From positions 1 to 39,967 of the forward strand of contig NZ_KB911582.1 in assembly GCF_000383615.1 (NCBI RefSeq): 39,967 bases of DNA, read 5' to 3'. The position numbers and the translations under genes are program-made. Shown piece after piece: positions 6,551 to 16,132 of this stretch. This stretch comes from Streptomyces canus 299MFChir4.1 (GTDB lineage Bacteria; Actinomycetota; Actinomycetes; Streptomycetales; Streptomycetaceae). Under the pieces are notes generated by a model that saw nothing but the letters and a program-made list of their open reading frames with translations, was not told the DNA's origin and did not search any database. Numbering within the stretch: position 1 is the stretch's first letter; each line of letters starts with the position of its first letter.

Positions 6551-8188
6551 TCAGTGGTGGCCGTGGCCGCTCGTGATCTCCTTGTACTCCTCGACTGTCG
6601 GCTTGGGGATCTGGGCCTCGTCGCCGTAGTACGCCTCGCTCAGCTTGGCGCGCAGCTTCTCGGTGCCCTTGATCTTGCGCTCGACGCCGTTCTCGTCGAC
6701 CGCGGGGCCGATCTGCGCCGGTTCGTACTGCTCGTGCGCCGTGAGCGTGTGCAGCTGCTCCTGGCTCAGCGGCTCGTGCACCTCGATGAACTCGCCGTGC
6801 GGCAGGCGCTTGATGATGCCGGACTCGCGGCCGTGCAGCACCTTCTCCTTGTCCCGGCGCTGGAGGCCGAGGCAGATCCGCTTGGTGGCGACGAACGCGA
6901 GGACCGGGGCGACGAAGAACGCGACCCGCACGAACCAGGTGATGGCGTTGATCGACAGGTGGAAGTGGGTGGCCCAGAGGTCGTTTCCACCACCGATCAG
7001 CAACACCATGTACCAGGTGATCCACGCGACACCGAAGGCCGTGCGCGTCGGGGCGTTGCGCGGCCGGTCCAGGATGTGGTGCTCGCGCTTGTCGCCGGTG
7101 ACCCAGGACTCGACGAACGGGTAGACCGCGATCGCGACCAGGACCAGCGGGAAGATGACCAGCGGGATGAACACGCCCAGGACGAGCGTGTGACCCCAGA
7201 AGTTGATCTCCCAGCCCGGCATCACACGGATCAGGCCCTCGGAGAAGCCCATGTACCAGTCCGGCTGGGCACCCGTGGACACCTGGTCGGGACGGTAGGG
7301 GCCCATCGACCAAATCGGGTTGATCGAGGCGATCGCCGCGATCGCCGCGATGACACCGAAGACCAGGAAGAAGAAGCCTCCGGCTTTGGCCATGTAGACC
7401 GGCAGCAGCGGCATACCGACGACGTTGTTGTTCGTCTTGCCGGGACCCGCGAACTGCGTGTGCTTGTGGTAAATGACCAGGATCAGGTGGCCGACGACCA
7501 GGCCGAGCATGATGCCCGGCAGCAGCAGGACGTGGATCGAGTAGAAGCGGGCCACGAAGTCGCCGCCCGGGAACTCCCCGCCGAACAGGAAGAACGACAG
7601 GTACGTGCCGACGATCGGCACGGACAGGACCGCGCCCTCCATGAAGCGGACACCGGTGCCGGAGAGCAGGTCGTCCGGCAGCGAGTAACCGGTGAAGCCG
7701 GTGAACATGCCGAGGACGAACAGCAGGAAGCCGAACAGCCAGTTGACCTCACGCGGCTTGCGGAACGCGCCCGTGAAGAACACCCGCATCATGTGCACGA
7801 ACATGCCGGCGAGGAAGATCAGCGCCGCCCAGTGGTGGATCTGCCGGATCAGCAGACCACCGCGCACATCGAAGGAGATGTGCATGGTCGAGTTGAACGC
7901 CTCGGACATCAGCTGTCCCTGCAGCGGGACGTAGCTGCCGTGGTACTCCACCTCATTCATCGACGGGTGGAAGAACAGCGTCAGGTACACACCCGTGAGG
8001 ATGATGATGATGAAGCTGTAGAGGCAGACCTCACCCAGCATGAACGACCAGTGGTCGGGGAAGATCTTGCGCATGTTGGACTTGGCCAGGGAGTAGATCC
8101 CCAGCCGGCCGTCGGCCCAGTCGGCGACGCGCTCGCCGGCCGGCGCCTTCCCGCGTGCGCGGGACTCGGAGGACTCTGTAGTGCTCAT
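6551..8188 (-). CDS. qcrB: Menaquinol-cytochrome c reductase, cytochrome b subunit
   Basis: Membrane subunit of the actinobacterial bc1 complex that oxidises menaquinol. The protein is 545 residues with at least eight hydrophobic helices. Heme b ligands are the pairs His118/His132 (QIHHW..., FVHMM) and His219/His234 (SIHVLLLPG, VVGHLILV). The second pair has one extra residue, as in cytochrome b6. The Qo-site motif is PDWY (GAQPDWYMGF). The start ATG 8186-8188 overlaps the qcrA stop (ATGA), and the long open frame upstream lies inside qcrA in another phase. The C-terminal extension of about 120 residues after the last helices is usual for actinobacteria. It forms the bc1-aa3 supercomplex with the ctaCDEF products. 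Confidence 0.97.
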   Translation of the reverse strand: MSTTESSESRARGKAPAGERVADWADGRLGIYSLAKSNMRKIFPDHWSFMLGEVCLYSFIIIILTGVYLTLFFHPSMNEVEYHGSYVPLQGQLMSEAFNSTMHISFDVRGGLLIRQIHHWAALIFLAGMFVHMMRVFFTGAFRKPREVNWLFGFLLFVLGMFTGFTGYSLPDDLLSGTGVRFMEGAVLSVPIVGTYLSFFLFGGEFPGGDFVARFYSIHVLLLPGIMLGLVVGHLILVIYHKHTQFAGPGKTNNNVVGMPLLPVYMAKAGGFFFLVFGVIAAIAAIASINPIWSMGPYRPDQVSTGAQPDWYMGFSEGLIRVMPGWEINFWGHTLVLGVFIPLVIFPLVLVAIAVYPFVESWVTGDKREHHILDRPRNAPTRTAFGVAWITWYMVLLIGGGNDLWATHFHLSINAITWFVRVAFFVAPVLAFVATKRICLGLQRRDKEKVLHGRESGIIKRLPHGEFIEVHEPLSQEQLHTLTAHEQYEPAQIGPAVDENGVERKIKGTEKLRAKLSEAYYGDEAQIPKPTVEEYKEITSGHGHH

Positions 8189-9240
8189 CCGCGCTCCCAG
8201 AATGCAGGACCGACGGGCTCCTCGAAGTCGCCGAGCGCTTCGAGGTAACCCTGGTCGTTCACGCCGATCCGCAGCTGCGGCAGGGCGTGACCGGCGGGGC
8301 CGAAGATCACCCGGGCACCGTCGGAGAGGTCGAAGGTGGACTGGTGGCAGGGGCAGAGCACGTGGTGCGTCTGCTGCTCGTACAGGGAGATCGGGCAGCC
8401 CACGTGGGTGCAGATCTTCGAGTACGCGACGATTCCCTCGTACGACCACTCGAGCTCGCGCTTGTCCTTGATGTTGTCCGGCTGGATGCGGACGATCATC
8501 AGGGCGGCCTTGGCGATCTCGGTCTGGAACTCCTCGTCGTGCTCCTCCAGGCCCTCGGGCTTGGCGAAGGTCAGCGAGCCGACCGCGACGTCGGAGGGAC
8601 GCAGCGGCTCGTTGGTGTTCACGTTGACGAGCTGGAGGCCCTTGCGCCACATGGTGTGGCGGAGCTTGGTGCCGGGCAGCGGACCGAGGTCGCGCAGCAG
8701 CACGACGCCGGAGAGCGGGAACAGGGCCAGCGCGCCGAACATCGTGTTGCGGATCAGCTTGCGACGGCCGAGCGCCGACTCCTTGGCACCCTGCTTGAAG
8801 TCGGCCATGACCTTGGCCTTGACCTCGGGGGGCGCCTCGATCGGGTGACGCTCGTCGGCGATCTCCTCGTCGGACATCAGGGTGCGGGCCCAGTGGACCG
8901 CGCCCGCGCCGATCGCGAAGAGGGCGAGACCGAGGGTCAGACCCAGCGCGAAGTTCAGCGCGTTGATGTGCCCGATCGGGAAGACGAAGATCGACTTGTC
9001 GTGGGGGATGCCCACGTACGAGGCGATGAATCCGATCGTCGACAGCATCGACACCGTGAACAGCATGGCCACCGTGCGCTCGGACCGCCTGGCGGCCCGC
9101 TCGTCGATGTCCTGCACCCGGTGCTCGTGGGGCGGGAGGCCGGGATCCGCGAACGGGTCCTTCTCGTCCGCGACGCCCACGGCGCCGTGCGCGTCCTGCT
9201 CTGCGGGCAGGTTCTCTTCTGGAATGTCTTGGCTACTCAT
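8185..9240 (-). CDS. qcrA: Menaquinol-cytochrome c reductase, Rieske iron-sulfur subunit
   Basis: A 351-residue Rieske protein carrying a 2Fe-2S cluster that takes electrons from menaquinol. Cluster ligands are Cys277-His279 (CTHVGC, with Cys282) and Cys296/Cys298-His299 (CPCHQSTFD), with the usual disulfide pair Cys282/Cys298. There are three membrane segments at about 57-77, 93-115 and 167-183. The third follows a twin-arginine stretch (GRRKLIRNTMFG), in line with the dual Sec/Tat assembly known for actinobacterial QcrA. It overlaps qcrC and qcrB by 4 bp each, so the operon is tightly coupled. Confidence 0.97.
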   Translation of the reverse strand: MSSQDIPEENLPAEQDAHGAVGVADEKDPFADPGLPPHEHRVQDIDERAARRSERTVAMLFTVSMLSTIGFIASYVGIPHDKSIFVFPIGHINALNFALGLTLGLALFAIGAGAVHWARTLMSDEEIADERHPIEAPPEVKAKVMADFKQGAKESALGRRKLIRNTMFGALALFPLSGVVLLRDLGPLPGTKLRHTMWRKGLQLVNVNTNEPLRPSDVAVGSLTFAKPEGLEEHDEEFQTEIAKAALMIVRIQPDNIKDKRELEWSYEGIVAYSKICTHVGCPISLYEQQTHHVLCPCHQSTFDLSDGARVIFGPAGHALPQLRIGVNDQGYLEALGDFEEPVGPAFWERG

Positions 9241-10046
9241 GACTTCTTGGCCTTTGCGGTCCGAGCGGCGACCCAGACGGCGACTGCGATCAGCGCGCCG
9301 AGGCCGAAGATCCAGGCGAACAGGCCTTCGGAGACCGGGCCGAGACCGCCCAGCTCAAGGCCGCCGGGGCTCACGGTGTCGTCGCCGTTGACCGCGTTCA
9401 GGTACGCGATGATGTCCTTCTTGTTCTGCTCCGACAGCGTGGTGTCGGGGAACGACGGCATGTTCTGCGGGCCGGTCTGCATGGCCTCGTAGATGTGCTT
9501 CGGGGCGACACCCTCAAGGCTCGGCGCGTACTTGCCGTGTGTCAGCGCGCCACCCTTGCCGGTGAAGTTGTGGCACTGGGTGCAGTTGTCACGGAACAGC
9601 TCGCCGCCCTTGGCGATGTCGGCGCCGTCGGGGCCGTACTGCGCCTCGGTCGGGACGGACGGACCGGCACCCAGCGAGGAGATGTACGCGGCCAGCTGGT
9701 CGATCTCGGCCTGCGTGTAGATGACCTTCTTGCGCGGAACCTGCGCGCCCGGCTGCTGGGCCGGCATGCGGCCGGTGCCGACCTGGAAGTCGACGGCCGC
9801 GGCGCCCACGCCCACGAGGCTCGGGCCGTCGGAGGATCCCTGACCGCCGGCGCCGTGGCAACTGGCGCAGCCTACGGCGAAGAGCTTCTTGCCCTCGTCG
9901 ATGGCCAGGGACTGGGCGGTTTCATCTGCCTGCGCCTTGCTCGCGGGTGCGAACACGGCGTACAGCCCCCCGGTGCATGCCAGCGCGAGGAGTAGGACGA
10001 CGAGCGCCGCCAGCGGGTGGCGTCGTCGTGCGGAGAGCTTTTTCAC
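9237..10046 (-). CDS. qcrC: Menaquinol-cytochrome c reductase, diheme cytochrome c subunit
   Basis: A 269-residue membrane-bound diheme cytochrome c that bridges the Rieske protein to the oxidase, replacing a soluble cytochrome c. The heme sites are CASCH (Cys60-Cys63-His64) and CTQCH (Cys155-Cys158-His159). An N-terminal membrane anchor/signal follows ARRRH, and a C-terminal helix (LFAWIFGLGALIAVAVWV) ends in a basic tail. It is first in the qcrCAB set; its stop overlaps the qcrA start. The gap of 60 bp to ctaE suggests co-transcription from the ctaE promoter. Confidence 0.97.
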   Translation of the reverse strand: MKKLSARRRHPLAALVVLLLALACTGGLYAVFAPASKAQADETAQSLAIDEGKKLFAVGCASCHGAGGQGSSDGPSLVGVGAAAVDFQVGTGRMPAQQPGAQVPRKKVIYTQAEIDQLAAYISSLGAGPSVPTEAQYGPDGADIAKGGELFRDNCTQCHNFTGKGGALTHGKYAPSLEGVAPKHIYEAMQTGPQNMPSFPDTTLSEQNKKDIIAYLNAVNGDDTVSPGGLELGGLGPVSEGLFAWIFGLGALIAVAVWVAARTAKAKKS

Positions 10047-10106
10047 GGATTACCCCGGTGTCAGGATCTTCTGCGTCGATGCTTGCGATGTCGGGAGCGG
10101 GCCCGG

Positions 10107-10727
10107 CTACTTGATCAGGTAGATCGTGGCGAAGAGGCCGATCCAGACGACATCGACGAAGTGCCAGTAGTAGGACACGACGATGGCCGCGGTGGCCTGT
10201 TCGTGGGTGAACCGCTTCGCCGCGTACGTACGGCCGAGGACGAACAGGAAGGCGATGAGGCCGCCTGTCACGTGCAGACCGTGGAAGCCGGTGGTCAGGT
10301 AGAAGACCGACCCGTACGGATCGGACGAGAGGGAGATCCCGTCCTTCTTCACCAGCTCGGTGTACTCGTAGATCTGACCGCCGATGAAGATCGCGCCCAT
10401 GATGAAGGTGATGATGAACCAGCCCCGGAGCTTCTTCACATCACCTCGCTCGGCGGCGAAAACGCCCAGCTGGCAGGTGAGAGAGGAGAGCACCAGGATC
10501 GTGGTGTTCGTCGCCGAGAACGGAACGTTCAGGGCGTGCGCCATCTCTTTCCAGTGATCAGGACCCGTCACCGATCGCAGGGTGAAGTACATCGCGAAGA
10601 GGGCCGCGAAGAACATCAGCTCGGAACTCAGCCAGATGATGGTTCCGACGCTGGTGAGGTTCGGCCGGTTGACCGACGGGTGCGCGTGCCCGGTTTCTAC
10701 TGTCGTTGCTGTCGCCACGACCGACAT
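10107..10727 (-). CDS. ctaE: Cytochrome c oxidase subunit III
   Basis: A 206-residue, five-helix subunit III of the aa3 oxidase ([21 protein letters not shown], and the C-terminal [20 protein letters not shown]). It supports the proton-pumping core formed by CtaC and CtaD. It heads the ctaE-qcrCAB unit, separated from ctaCDF by two other genes. The start ATG 10725-10727 has no Shine-Dalgarno sequence and sits inside a 10-bp perfect inverted repeat (10718-10738). Confidence 0.96.
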   Translation of the reverse strand: MSVVATATTVETGHAHPSVNRPNLTSVGTIIWLSSELMFFAALFAMYFTLRSVTGPDHWKEMAHALNVPFSATNTTILVLSSLTCQLGVFAAERGDVKKLRGWFIITFIMGAIFIGGQIYEYTELVKKDGISLSSDPYGSVFYLTTGFHGLHVTGGLIAFLFVLGRTYAAKRFTHEQATAAIVVSYYWHFVDVVWIGLFATIYLIK

Positions 10728-10738
10728 TATGTCGGTCG
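10718..10738. promoter_or_regulatory. Inverted repeat spanning the ctaE start codon
   Basis: CGACCGACAT-T-ATGTCGGTCG, 10 bp perfect on each side. In the ctaE transcript it can form an 8-bp stem with a 5-nt AUAAU loop that partly buries the AUG. As DNA it would be a good dimer-protein operator. It may serve as an operator, as an RNA structure, or as both. Confidence 0.55.
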
Positions 10739-10872
10739 CTTATCCCGCCCTCACCCCGGGGGGTGCCGTTCGGAGTGTCTCCCTGCTCCATACCGGTGTT
10801 GACGTGGTGTTCAAGGGAGTAGCATCCGGCCCAACGGGCCTGTCCTTACGACGCTGACGTCACGGAGGAACA

Positions 10873-11274
10873 ATGCAGCCGACCGCCACGGTGCTGGTCT
10901 ACAGCGACGATTCCAACACCCGCGAGCAGGTACGGCTCCCGGCGGGCCGTCGACCGGCTCCCGATGTCCCGTTGGTCGAGTTCCTGGAGTGCGCCACGCC
11001 TGCGGCGGTGCTGAAGGAGCTGGACAAGGGCGGGATCGACGTCTGTGTGCTGGACGGGGAGGCCGTGCCGATGGGGGGCATGGGCCTGTGCCGGCAGATC
11101 AAGGACGAGGTGTTCGACTGCCCGCCGGTACTGCTGCTGATCGGGCGGCCGCAGGATGCCTGGCTGGCGACGTGGAGCCGGGCGGAGGCCGCGGTGACGC
11201 ATCCGGTGGATCCGGTGGAGTTCGCGGCGGCGCTGGCTTCTTTGCTGCGGTCTCGCAAGGCCTTGAGCGCCTAG
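10873..11274 (+). CDS. Stand-alone receiver-like protein (degenerate response regulator)
   Basis: A 133-residue protein with the response-regulator receiver fold and no output domain. Asp12/Asp13 (VYSDDSN) form the acidic pocket and Asp61 (DVCVLDGEAV) is at the phospho-acceptor position. The conserved Thr/Ser is replaced in LLLIGRPQ, and the conserved Lys-Pro is His-Pro (VTHPVDP), so normal phospho-switching is doubtful. GGAGGA lies just before ATG 10873. It is divergent from ctaE and sits between the two halves of the respiratory cluster, which suggests, but does not show, a link to oxidase regulation. A possible promoter has TTGACG at 10799. Confidence 0.75.
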   Translation: MQPTATVLVYSDDSNTREQVRLPAGRRPAPDVPLVEFLECATPAAVLKELDKGGIDVCVLDGEAVPMGGMGLCRQIKDEVFDCPPVLLLIGRPQDAWLATWSRAEAAVTHPVDPVEFAAALASLLRSRKALSA

Positions 11275-11299
11275 GAGCTCGGTTTCTGCGCTTCGCGGG

Positions 11300-11346
11300 C
11301 GGCTGCGGGTCCATTGTGGCTGGTCGCGCAGTTCCCCGCGCCCCTG
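11300..11346 (+). repeat. Dispersed intergenic repeat (GTCGCGCAGTTCCCCGCGCC type)
   Basis: The sequence GGCTGGTCGCGCAGTTCCCC followed by GCGCCCCT lies just after the receiver gene. Related copies are at 6396-6420 (inverted) and, more diverged, at 16058-16118 and 33970-34035. Such short elements are common between Streptomyces genes and often sit at gene ends. Confidence 0.55.
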
Positions 11347-11367
11347 AGGCGTCCACCGCCTCCCTGT

Positions 11368-12630
11368 CTAGACGCTCTGCGGCCTCAGTCTTGCCTGCTG
11401 TGCCGCGCTCGGCGCGTCCGGGGTTCCTGCCACCAGGGCGCTGCCGTCGCGCCATTTCTTCCAGTCCAGGTTCCAGTCGCCGAAGCCGTTGCCGAAGGGC
11501 TCCATGGTGTGGCCGTCCGAGTTGACGACCTGGACCACGTCGCCCTCGTGGACGGTGTTGAAGAACCACTCGGCGTTGGCCGTGCTCATGCCGGTGCAGC
11601 CGTGGCTGACATTGGCGTAACCCTGCGAGCCGACCGACCAGGGGGCGGCGTGCACGTACTCGCCGCTCCAGGTGACGCGGGTGGCGTAGTACACCGGGAG
11701 GTCGTACGAGTCCGAGGAGCCCTCGGCGATCCCGATGCTGGTGCCGCGCATACGTACGAAGTACTCCTTGCCCAGCACGACCTTGACGCCGTTGCGGGTG
11801 TCGAAGCCGGGCTTGCCGGTGGTGACCGGGAGCTCCTTGATGACCTCCTCGTTCTTGTACACCTTCATCGAGTGTGAGGCGGCGTCCGTCACGGCGACGA
11901 TGCGGTCGCCGGTGGTCAGCTTCAGGGGCTTGGCCTTGCCGCCCCAGAGCCGGTCGCCGATCTTGATGCCCTCCAGGTCACTGCGGACCTGGATCGTGGC
12001 GTGGGCGGGCCAGTACTCCTTGGGCCGGTAGTGGAGTTCCTTGTCGTCCACCCAGTGCCAGGCGCCCGGTGCGGCGGGCGTGGAGTCCACCCTGAGGGCG
12101 CGCTCGACGACGGCCCGCTGCGCCTTGTCCTTGACGGGTCTGTCCAGCTTGGCGGTGATGGGCTGGCCGACGCCGTACGTGCCCGCCTTGGGGCCGAAAC
12201 TGACGTTCAGGCGCGTCTTGCCGAGAGGTCTGCTGGTGTCGAAGTCGAGGACCTTGCGGCCGGGCGCCCCGTCGTCGTCCTCGGTGCTCACCCGGACCGT
12301 GTAGTGGGCGTTCGCGGCCAGCGGGGAGGTGCTGTGCCAGCGGGTGCCGTCGGCGGAGAGTTCGCCCGCCAGGAAGCGGCCCGTGGCGTCCGTGGCGGTG
12401 ACGTCGGTGATGCGGCCGTCGTCGTCCTCGGCGGTCACCTCGAGCGGCTTGTCCGGATCGGCCTTCTTGCCGTCGCCCGAGGGCGCGTTGAAGGCGATCT
12501 GGTCGGCCGCGTCGTACGGCGTGGCCGCCAGCGGGTTCCCGTCGGACCCGCAGGCGGAGGTGCTTATACCGAGGGCGATCACCAGCATCGTGCAGCTGAC
12601 GACGGTGCGGGTTCGCGGTGCGTGGTTCAT
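11368..12630 (-). CDS. L,D-transpeptidase lipoprotein with Ig-like domain
   Basis: A 420-residue exported enzyme that makes 3-3 cross-links in peptidoglycan. It has a lipoprotein signal peptide with lipobox STSAC (lipid-anchored Cys at about 27). A bacterial Ig-like domain pair follows (about 60-290), and then the YkuD catalytic domain with SHGCTGMS, where Cys345 is the nucleophile and the preceding His belongs to the active site. Order and length match actinobacterial Ldt enzymes. It is the last gene on the strand after ctaF, with a terminator between them, so it is probably transcribed on its own. It lies inside the respiratory cluster by position only. Confidence 0.93.
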   Translation of the reverse strand: MNHAPRTRTVVSCTMLVIALGISTSACGSDGNPLAATPYDAADQIAFNAPSGDGKKADPDKPLEVTAEDDDGRITDVTATDATGRFLAGELSADGTRWHSTSPLAANAHYTVRVSTEDDDGAPGRKVLDFDTSRPLGKTRLNVSFGPKAGTYGVGQPITAKLDRPVKDKAQRAVVERALRVDSTPAAPGAWHWVDDKELHYRPKEYWPAHATIQVRSDLEGIKIGDRLWGGKAKPLKLTTGDRIVAVTDAASHSMKVYKNEEVIKELPVTTGKPGFDTRNGVKVVLGKEYFVRMRGTSIGIAEGSSDSYDLPVYYATRVTWSGEYVHAAPWSVGSQGYANVSHGCTGMSTANAEWFFNTVHEGDVVQVVNSDGHTMEPFGNGFGDWNLDWKKWRDGSALVAGTPDAPSAAQQARLRPQSV

Positions 12631-12710
12631 GACTTCACGCTAGGAAGCCCCGTCAAGAACGGCACGCCGGGTGACTCGTACGAGGGATACGGATTGCGGC
12701 AAACGCAGGA

Positions 12711-12740
12711 GCCCGGACGCTCCTGACGGAGTGTCCGGGC
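12711..12740. terminator. Terminator after ctaF
   Basis: A 13-bp stem (GCCCGGACGCTCC with GGAGTGTCCGGGC, one G-U pair) and a TGAC tetraloop, 22 bp past the ctaF stop. It should end the ctaCDF transcript. Confidence 0.8.
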
Positions 12741-12761
12741 CCCTGATGAGCTCAGCTCGTG

Positions 12762-13160
12762 CTACTGGGTGCGGTTCTCACCGCGGTAGTACTCGAAGAC
12801 CCAGCCGTACAGGCCGATCATGATCACCGGCACCGAGAAGTACAGCAGCCACCAGCCGATCGCGACCGACAGGAAGGCCAGGGCGCCGCCGAAGCCGAGG
12901 GCGAGCGGCTGCCAGCTGTGCGGGCTGAAGAACCCGACCTCGCCGGCGTCGTCCGCGACGTCGGCCTCCTTGTTGTCCTGCGCGCCGGCGTCCACCCGCT
13001 TGGCCGTGAAGCCCAGGTAGAAGCCGATCATGATGGACAGGCCGAAGGCCAGGAAGAGCGCGGTGGTACCGGCCGGCTCCTTCGACCACACGCCATAGAC
13101 GATCGCCATGGCGAGGATGAAGATGCTCAGCCAGAAGAACATCCGTCCCTGGATCTTCAC
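12762..13160 (-). CDS. ctaF: Cytochrome c oxidase subunit IV
   Basis: A 132-residue actinobacterial-type subunit IV with four hydrophobic helices ([38 protein letters not shown]; a pair near the C-terminus). It is a small structural part of the aa3 oxidase. The GTG start at 13158-13160 overlaps the ctaD stop by 4 bp, so ctaC-ctaD-ctaF is one coupled operon. Confidence 0.94.
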   Translation of the reverse strand: MKIQGRMFFWLSIFILAMAIVYGVWSKEPAGTTALFLAFGLSIMIGFYLGFTAKRVDAGAQDNKEADVADDAGEVGFFSPHSWQPLALGFGGALAFLSVAIGWWLLYFSVPVIMIGLYGWVFEYYRGENRTQ

Positions 13161-14899
13161 TTCCCGGCCTCCTTGCCGCCGTTGCCGGCCAGAGCCTTCT
13201 CACCGTGACCGGCGTTCTCGAGCTGGTCGAGCGCGGCGATCTCCGGGTGGTGCAGGTCGAACGCCGGGGATTCGCTGCGGATCCGCGGCAGGGTGAGGAA
13301 GTTGTGGCGCGGCGGCGGGCAGGAGGTCGCCCACTCGAGCGAGCGGCCGTAGCCCCACGGGTCGTCGACGCCGACCGGCTTGCCGTACTTGGCCGTCTTC
13401 CACACGTTGTAGAGGAACGGCAGGATCGACAGGCCGAGCACGAACGAGCTGATCGTCGAGATCGTGTTCAGGGCGGTGAAGCCGTCGGCCGCCAAGTAGT
13501 CGGCGTACCGACGCGGCATGCCCTCGGCGCCCAGCCAGTGCTGGACCAGGAAGGTGCCGTGGAAGCCGACGAACAGCGTCCAGAACGTGATCTTGCCGAG
13601 ACGCTCGTCGAGCATCTTGCCGGTGAACTTCGGCCACCAGAAGTGGAAGCCGGAGAACATCGCGAAGACGACGGTGCCGAAGACGACGTAGTGGAAGTGC
13701 GCCACCACGAAGTACGAGTCCGAGACGTGGAAGTCCATCGGGGGCGAGGCCAGGATGACACCGGTCAGACCACCGAAGGTGAAGGTGATCAGGAAGCCGG
13801 TGGCCCAGAGCATCGGGGTCTCGAAACTCAGGGACCCCTTCCACATCGTTCCGATCCAGTTGAAGAACTTCACGCCTGTCGGTACGGCGATGAGGAACGT
13901 CATGAAGGAGAAGAACGGGAGCAGTACGCCGCCGGTGACGTACATATGGTGAGCCCACACCGTCACGGACAGACCCGCGATCGCGATGGTCGCCGCGATC
14001 AGACCCATGTAGCCGAACATCGGCTTGCGGGAGAAGACCGGGATGACCTCGGAGATGATGCCGAAGAACGGCAGGGCGATGATGTACACCTCTGGATGGC
14101 CGAAGAACCAGAAGAGGTGTTGCCAGAGCAACGCTCCGCCGTTCGCGGCATCGAAGACATGTGCCCCGAATTTCCGATCCGCCTCCAGCGCGAACAGCGC
14201 GGCGGCGAGGACGGGGAAGGCGAGCAGGACCAGCACCGCGGTCAGCAGCACGTTCCACACGAAGATCGGCATGCGGAACATGGTCATGCCGGGCGCGCGC
14301 ATGCAGATGATCGTGGTGATGAAGTTGACCGCACCGAGGATCGTGCCGAAGCCGGAGAAGGCCAGACCCATGATCCACAGGTCGGCGCCGACGCCCGGCG
14401 AGCGGACCGCGTCCGACAGCGGGGAGTACGCGAACCAGCCGAAGTCGGCCGCGCCCTGCGGGGTCAGGAAGCCGCCCACCGCGATCGTCGAGCCGAACAG
14501 GTAGAGCCAGTAGGCGAACATGTTCAGCCGCGGGAACGCCACGTCGGGCGCGCCGATCTGCAGCGGCATGATCCAGTTGGTGAAGCCGGCGAACAGCGGC
14601 GTCGCGAACATCAGCAGCATGATCGTGCCGTGCATCGTGAACGCCTGGTTGAACTGCTCGTTCGACATGATCTGCAGGCCCGGACGGGCCAGCTCGGCGC
14701 GCATGAAGAGCGCCATCACGCCGCCGATCAGGAAGAACGCGAACGACGTGACCAGGTACATGGTCCCGATCGTCTTGTGGTCAGTGGTGGTGAGCCACTT
14801 GATGACCACGCTGCCGCGGTTCTGGCGCCGGACCGGCAGTTCGTCCGTGTAGTGGGACCCTGCCGCCGCGGCACCCTGGGGTTCGTTGAGGATGCTCAC
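13157..14899 (-). CDS. ctaD: Cytochrome c oxidase subunit I
   Basis: The 580-residue catalytic subunit of the aa3 oxidase, holding heme a, heme a3 and CuB. Visible ligand motifs are [12 protein letters not shown] (heme a His), [15 protein letters not shown] (CuB His with cross-linked Tyr), [11 protein letters not shown] (CuB His pair) and [11 protein letters not shown] (heme a3/a His pair). It has twelve or more membrane helices. The GTG start at 14897-14899 (MSILNEPQG) overlaps the ctaC stop. The longer open frame upstream is inside ctaC. Confidence 0.97.
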   Translation of the reverse strand: MSILNEPQGAAAAGSHYTDELPVRRQNRGSVVIKWLTTTDHKTIGTMYLVTSFAFFLIGGVMALFMRAELARPGLQIMSNEQFNQAFTMHGTIMLLMFATPLFAGFTNWIMPLQIGAPDVAFPRLNMFAYWLYLFGSTIAVGGFLTPQGAADFGWFAYSPLSDAVRSPGVGADLWIMGLAFSGFGTILGAVNFITTIICMRAPGMTMFRMPIFVWNVLLTAVLVLLAFPVLAAALFALEADRKFGAHVFDAANGGALLWQHLFWFFGHPEVYIIALPFFGIISEVIPVFSRKPMFGYMGLIAATIAIAGLSVTVWAHHMYVTGGVLLPFFSFMTFLIAVPTGVKFFNWIGTMWKGSLSFETPMLWATGFLITFTFGGLTGVILASPPMDFHVSDSYFVVAHFHYVVFGTVVFAMFSGFHFWWPKFTGKMLDERLGKITFWTLFVGFHGTFLVQHWLGAEGMPRRYADYLAADGFTALNTISTISSFVLGLSILPFLYNVWKTAKYGKPVGVDDPWGYGRSLEWATSCPPPRHNFLTLPRIRSESPAFDLHHPEIAALDQLENAGHGEKALAGNGGKEAGK

Positions 14900-15861
14900 A
14901 GGTTCGTCGTCTCCCGGTCCTTCTCGTGGGCGGTCTGCTCGATGCCCGCGGGAACGTAACCGGTCTGCCCCTTCTTCGCGAGGTCCTTGAGGTGCTGCTC
15001 GTAGCGCTCGGGGGAGACGACCTTCACGTTGAACAGCATCCGGGAGTGGTCGACGCCGCAGAGCTCGGCGCACTTGCCGAGGAAGGTGCCCTCCTTGTTG
15101 GGGGTCACCTCGAAGGCGTTGGTGTGGCCCGGGATGACGTCCTGCTTCATCAGGAACGGCACCACCCAGAAGGAGTGGATGACGTCACGCGAGGTGAGGA
15201 CGAAGCGGACCGTCTTGCCCTTGGGGAGCCAGAGGGTCGGGCCGGGGTTGCCGGTCTGCGGGTTCTTCGTGGCCGGCGTCCCGAAGTCGTAGACACCGCC
15301 GGCGTTCGCCGGGAAGGCGTCCTTGAACCGGGTCGGAATCGCGTCCAGGTTCTTGTCGGTCTTCGCGTCACCCGTGGAACCCGCGACGGGCTCGACGTAG
15401 TTGAAGGCCCAGCTCCACTGGTAGCCGACGACGTTGATGGTGACGTCGGGCTGCTTCTTGAGGCTGAGGAGCTTCGACTCGTCGCGGGCCGTGAAGTAGA
15501 AGAGCACCGAGACGATGACGAGCGGAACCACGGTGTACAGCGCCTCGATGGGCATGTTGTACCGGGTCTGCGGAGGTACCTCCACCTTGGTGCGGCTGCG
15601 CCGGTGGAAGATGGCGCTCCAGATGATCAGACCCCACACCAGCACGCCGACGGCGAGCGCGGCAGCCCAGGAGCCCTGCCACAGGGAGAGGATCCGCGGA
15701 GCCTCTTCCGTGGTCGGGGTGGGCATACCAAGGCGGGGGAAGTCTTCCCAGTTGTACGAGCAACCGGTGGCGGTCGCCAGGACCAGGCCCGCAATCATTG
15801 CCTGCAGCAGCTTCCGCCGCATCGGGCGCCGCGGCGAGCGGTCGGAGCCGTTGGGACTCAC
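14896..15861 (-). CDS. ctaC: Cytochrome c oxidase subunit II (lipoprotein, CuA)
   Basis: A 321-residue subunit II that accepts electrons at the dinuclear CuA centre. It has a lipoprotein signal peptide with lipid-anchored Cys34 (ATATGC), membrane helices at about 62-84 and 108-124, and a cupredoxin domain with CuA ligands His229, Cys264, Glu266, Cys268, His272 and Met275 ([12 protein letters not shown]). I chose GTG 15859-15861 ([10 protein letters not shown]) because GGAAGG lies 7 nt upstream and the open frame before it is arginine-rich noise. It is first of the ctaCDF operon and divergent from the desulfurase-TusA gene. Confidence 0.96.
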   Translation of the reverse strand: MSPNGSDRSPRRPMRRKLLQAMIAGLVLATATGCSYNWEDFPRLGMPTPTTEEAPRILSLWQGSWAAALAVGVLVWGLIIWSAIFHRRSRTKVEVPPQTRYNMPIEALYTVVPLVIVSVLFYFTARDESKLLSLKKQPDVTINVVGYQWSWAFNYVEPVAGSTGDAKTDKNLDAIPTRFKDAFPANAGGVYDFGTPATKNPQTGNPGPTLWLPKGKTVRFVLTSRDVIHSFWVVPFLMKQDVIPGHTNAFEVTPNKEGTFLGKCAELCGVDHSRMLFNVKVVSPERYEQHLKDLAKKGQTGYVPAGIEQTAHEKDRETTNL

Positions 15862-16057
15862 GTAGCGCCTTCCCGAGAGTCTCGCCCGCGCGGATTGGCT
15901 GCGGCCTGCCCTTACTCGGTGGTCGGTCGCCGCCCTGCGTCGGGCAGGGGTTTGGATGTTTATGCGGACCAAACCCTAGCCGACGCCCTCCGGGGGTTCA
16001 GCGGGAGGGGTGCCTAGTCACTCGGTGGGTTCGCTGGATTGGCGGCGGCGGGCGGTT

Positions 16058-16118
16058 TGTGGCTGATCGCGCCCCGCGGCGGAGCCGCCAATCGACACAG
16101 CCCCGCGCCCCCAAGGGG
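16058..16118 (+). repeat. Diverged copy of the dispersed intergenic repeat
   Basis: TGGCTGATCGCGCCCCGCGG, then GGAGCCGCC, then CACAGCCCCGCGCCCC. It resembles the 11300 copy with an inserted GGCGG/CCGCC hairpin. It lies in the divergent ctaC / desulfurase gap. Confidence 0.45.
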
Positions 16119-16120
16119 GT

Positions 16121-16126
16121 TAGCGT
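16121..16126 (+). promoter_or_regulatory. Possible -10 element for a leaderless desulfurase-TusA transcript
   Basis: TAGCGT lies 6 nt before GTG 16133 and no Shine-Dalgarno is present. This matches the TANNNT pattern used by actinobacterial leaderless genes. It is inference from spacing only. Confidence 0.35.
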
Positions 16127-16132
16127 TGCCGT

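Noticed and set aside
5717..8248. Long plus-strand open frame antisense to trpD and qcrB
   Set aside because: Asp/Arg/Gly-rich shadow of GC-rich genes. The minus-strand genes carry clear motifs.
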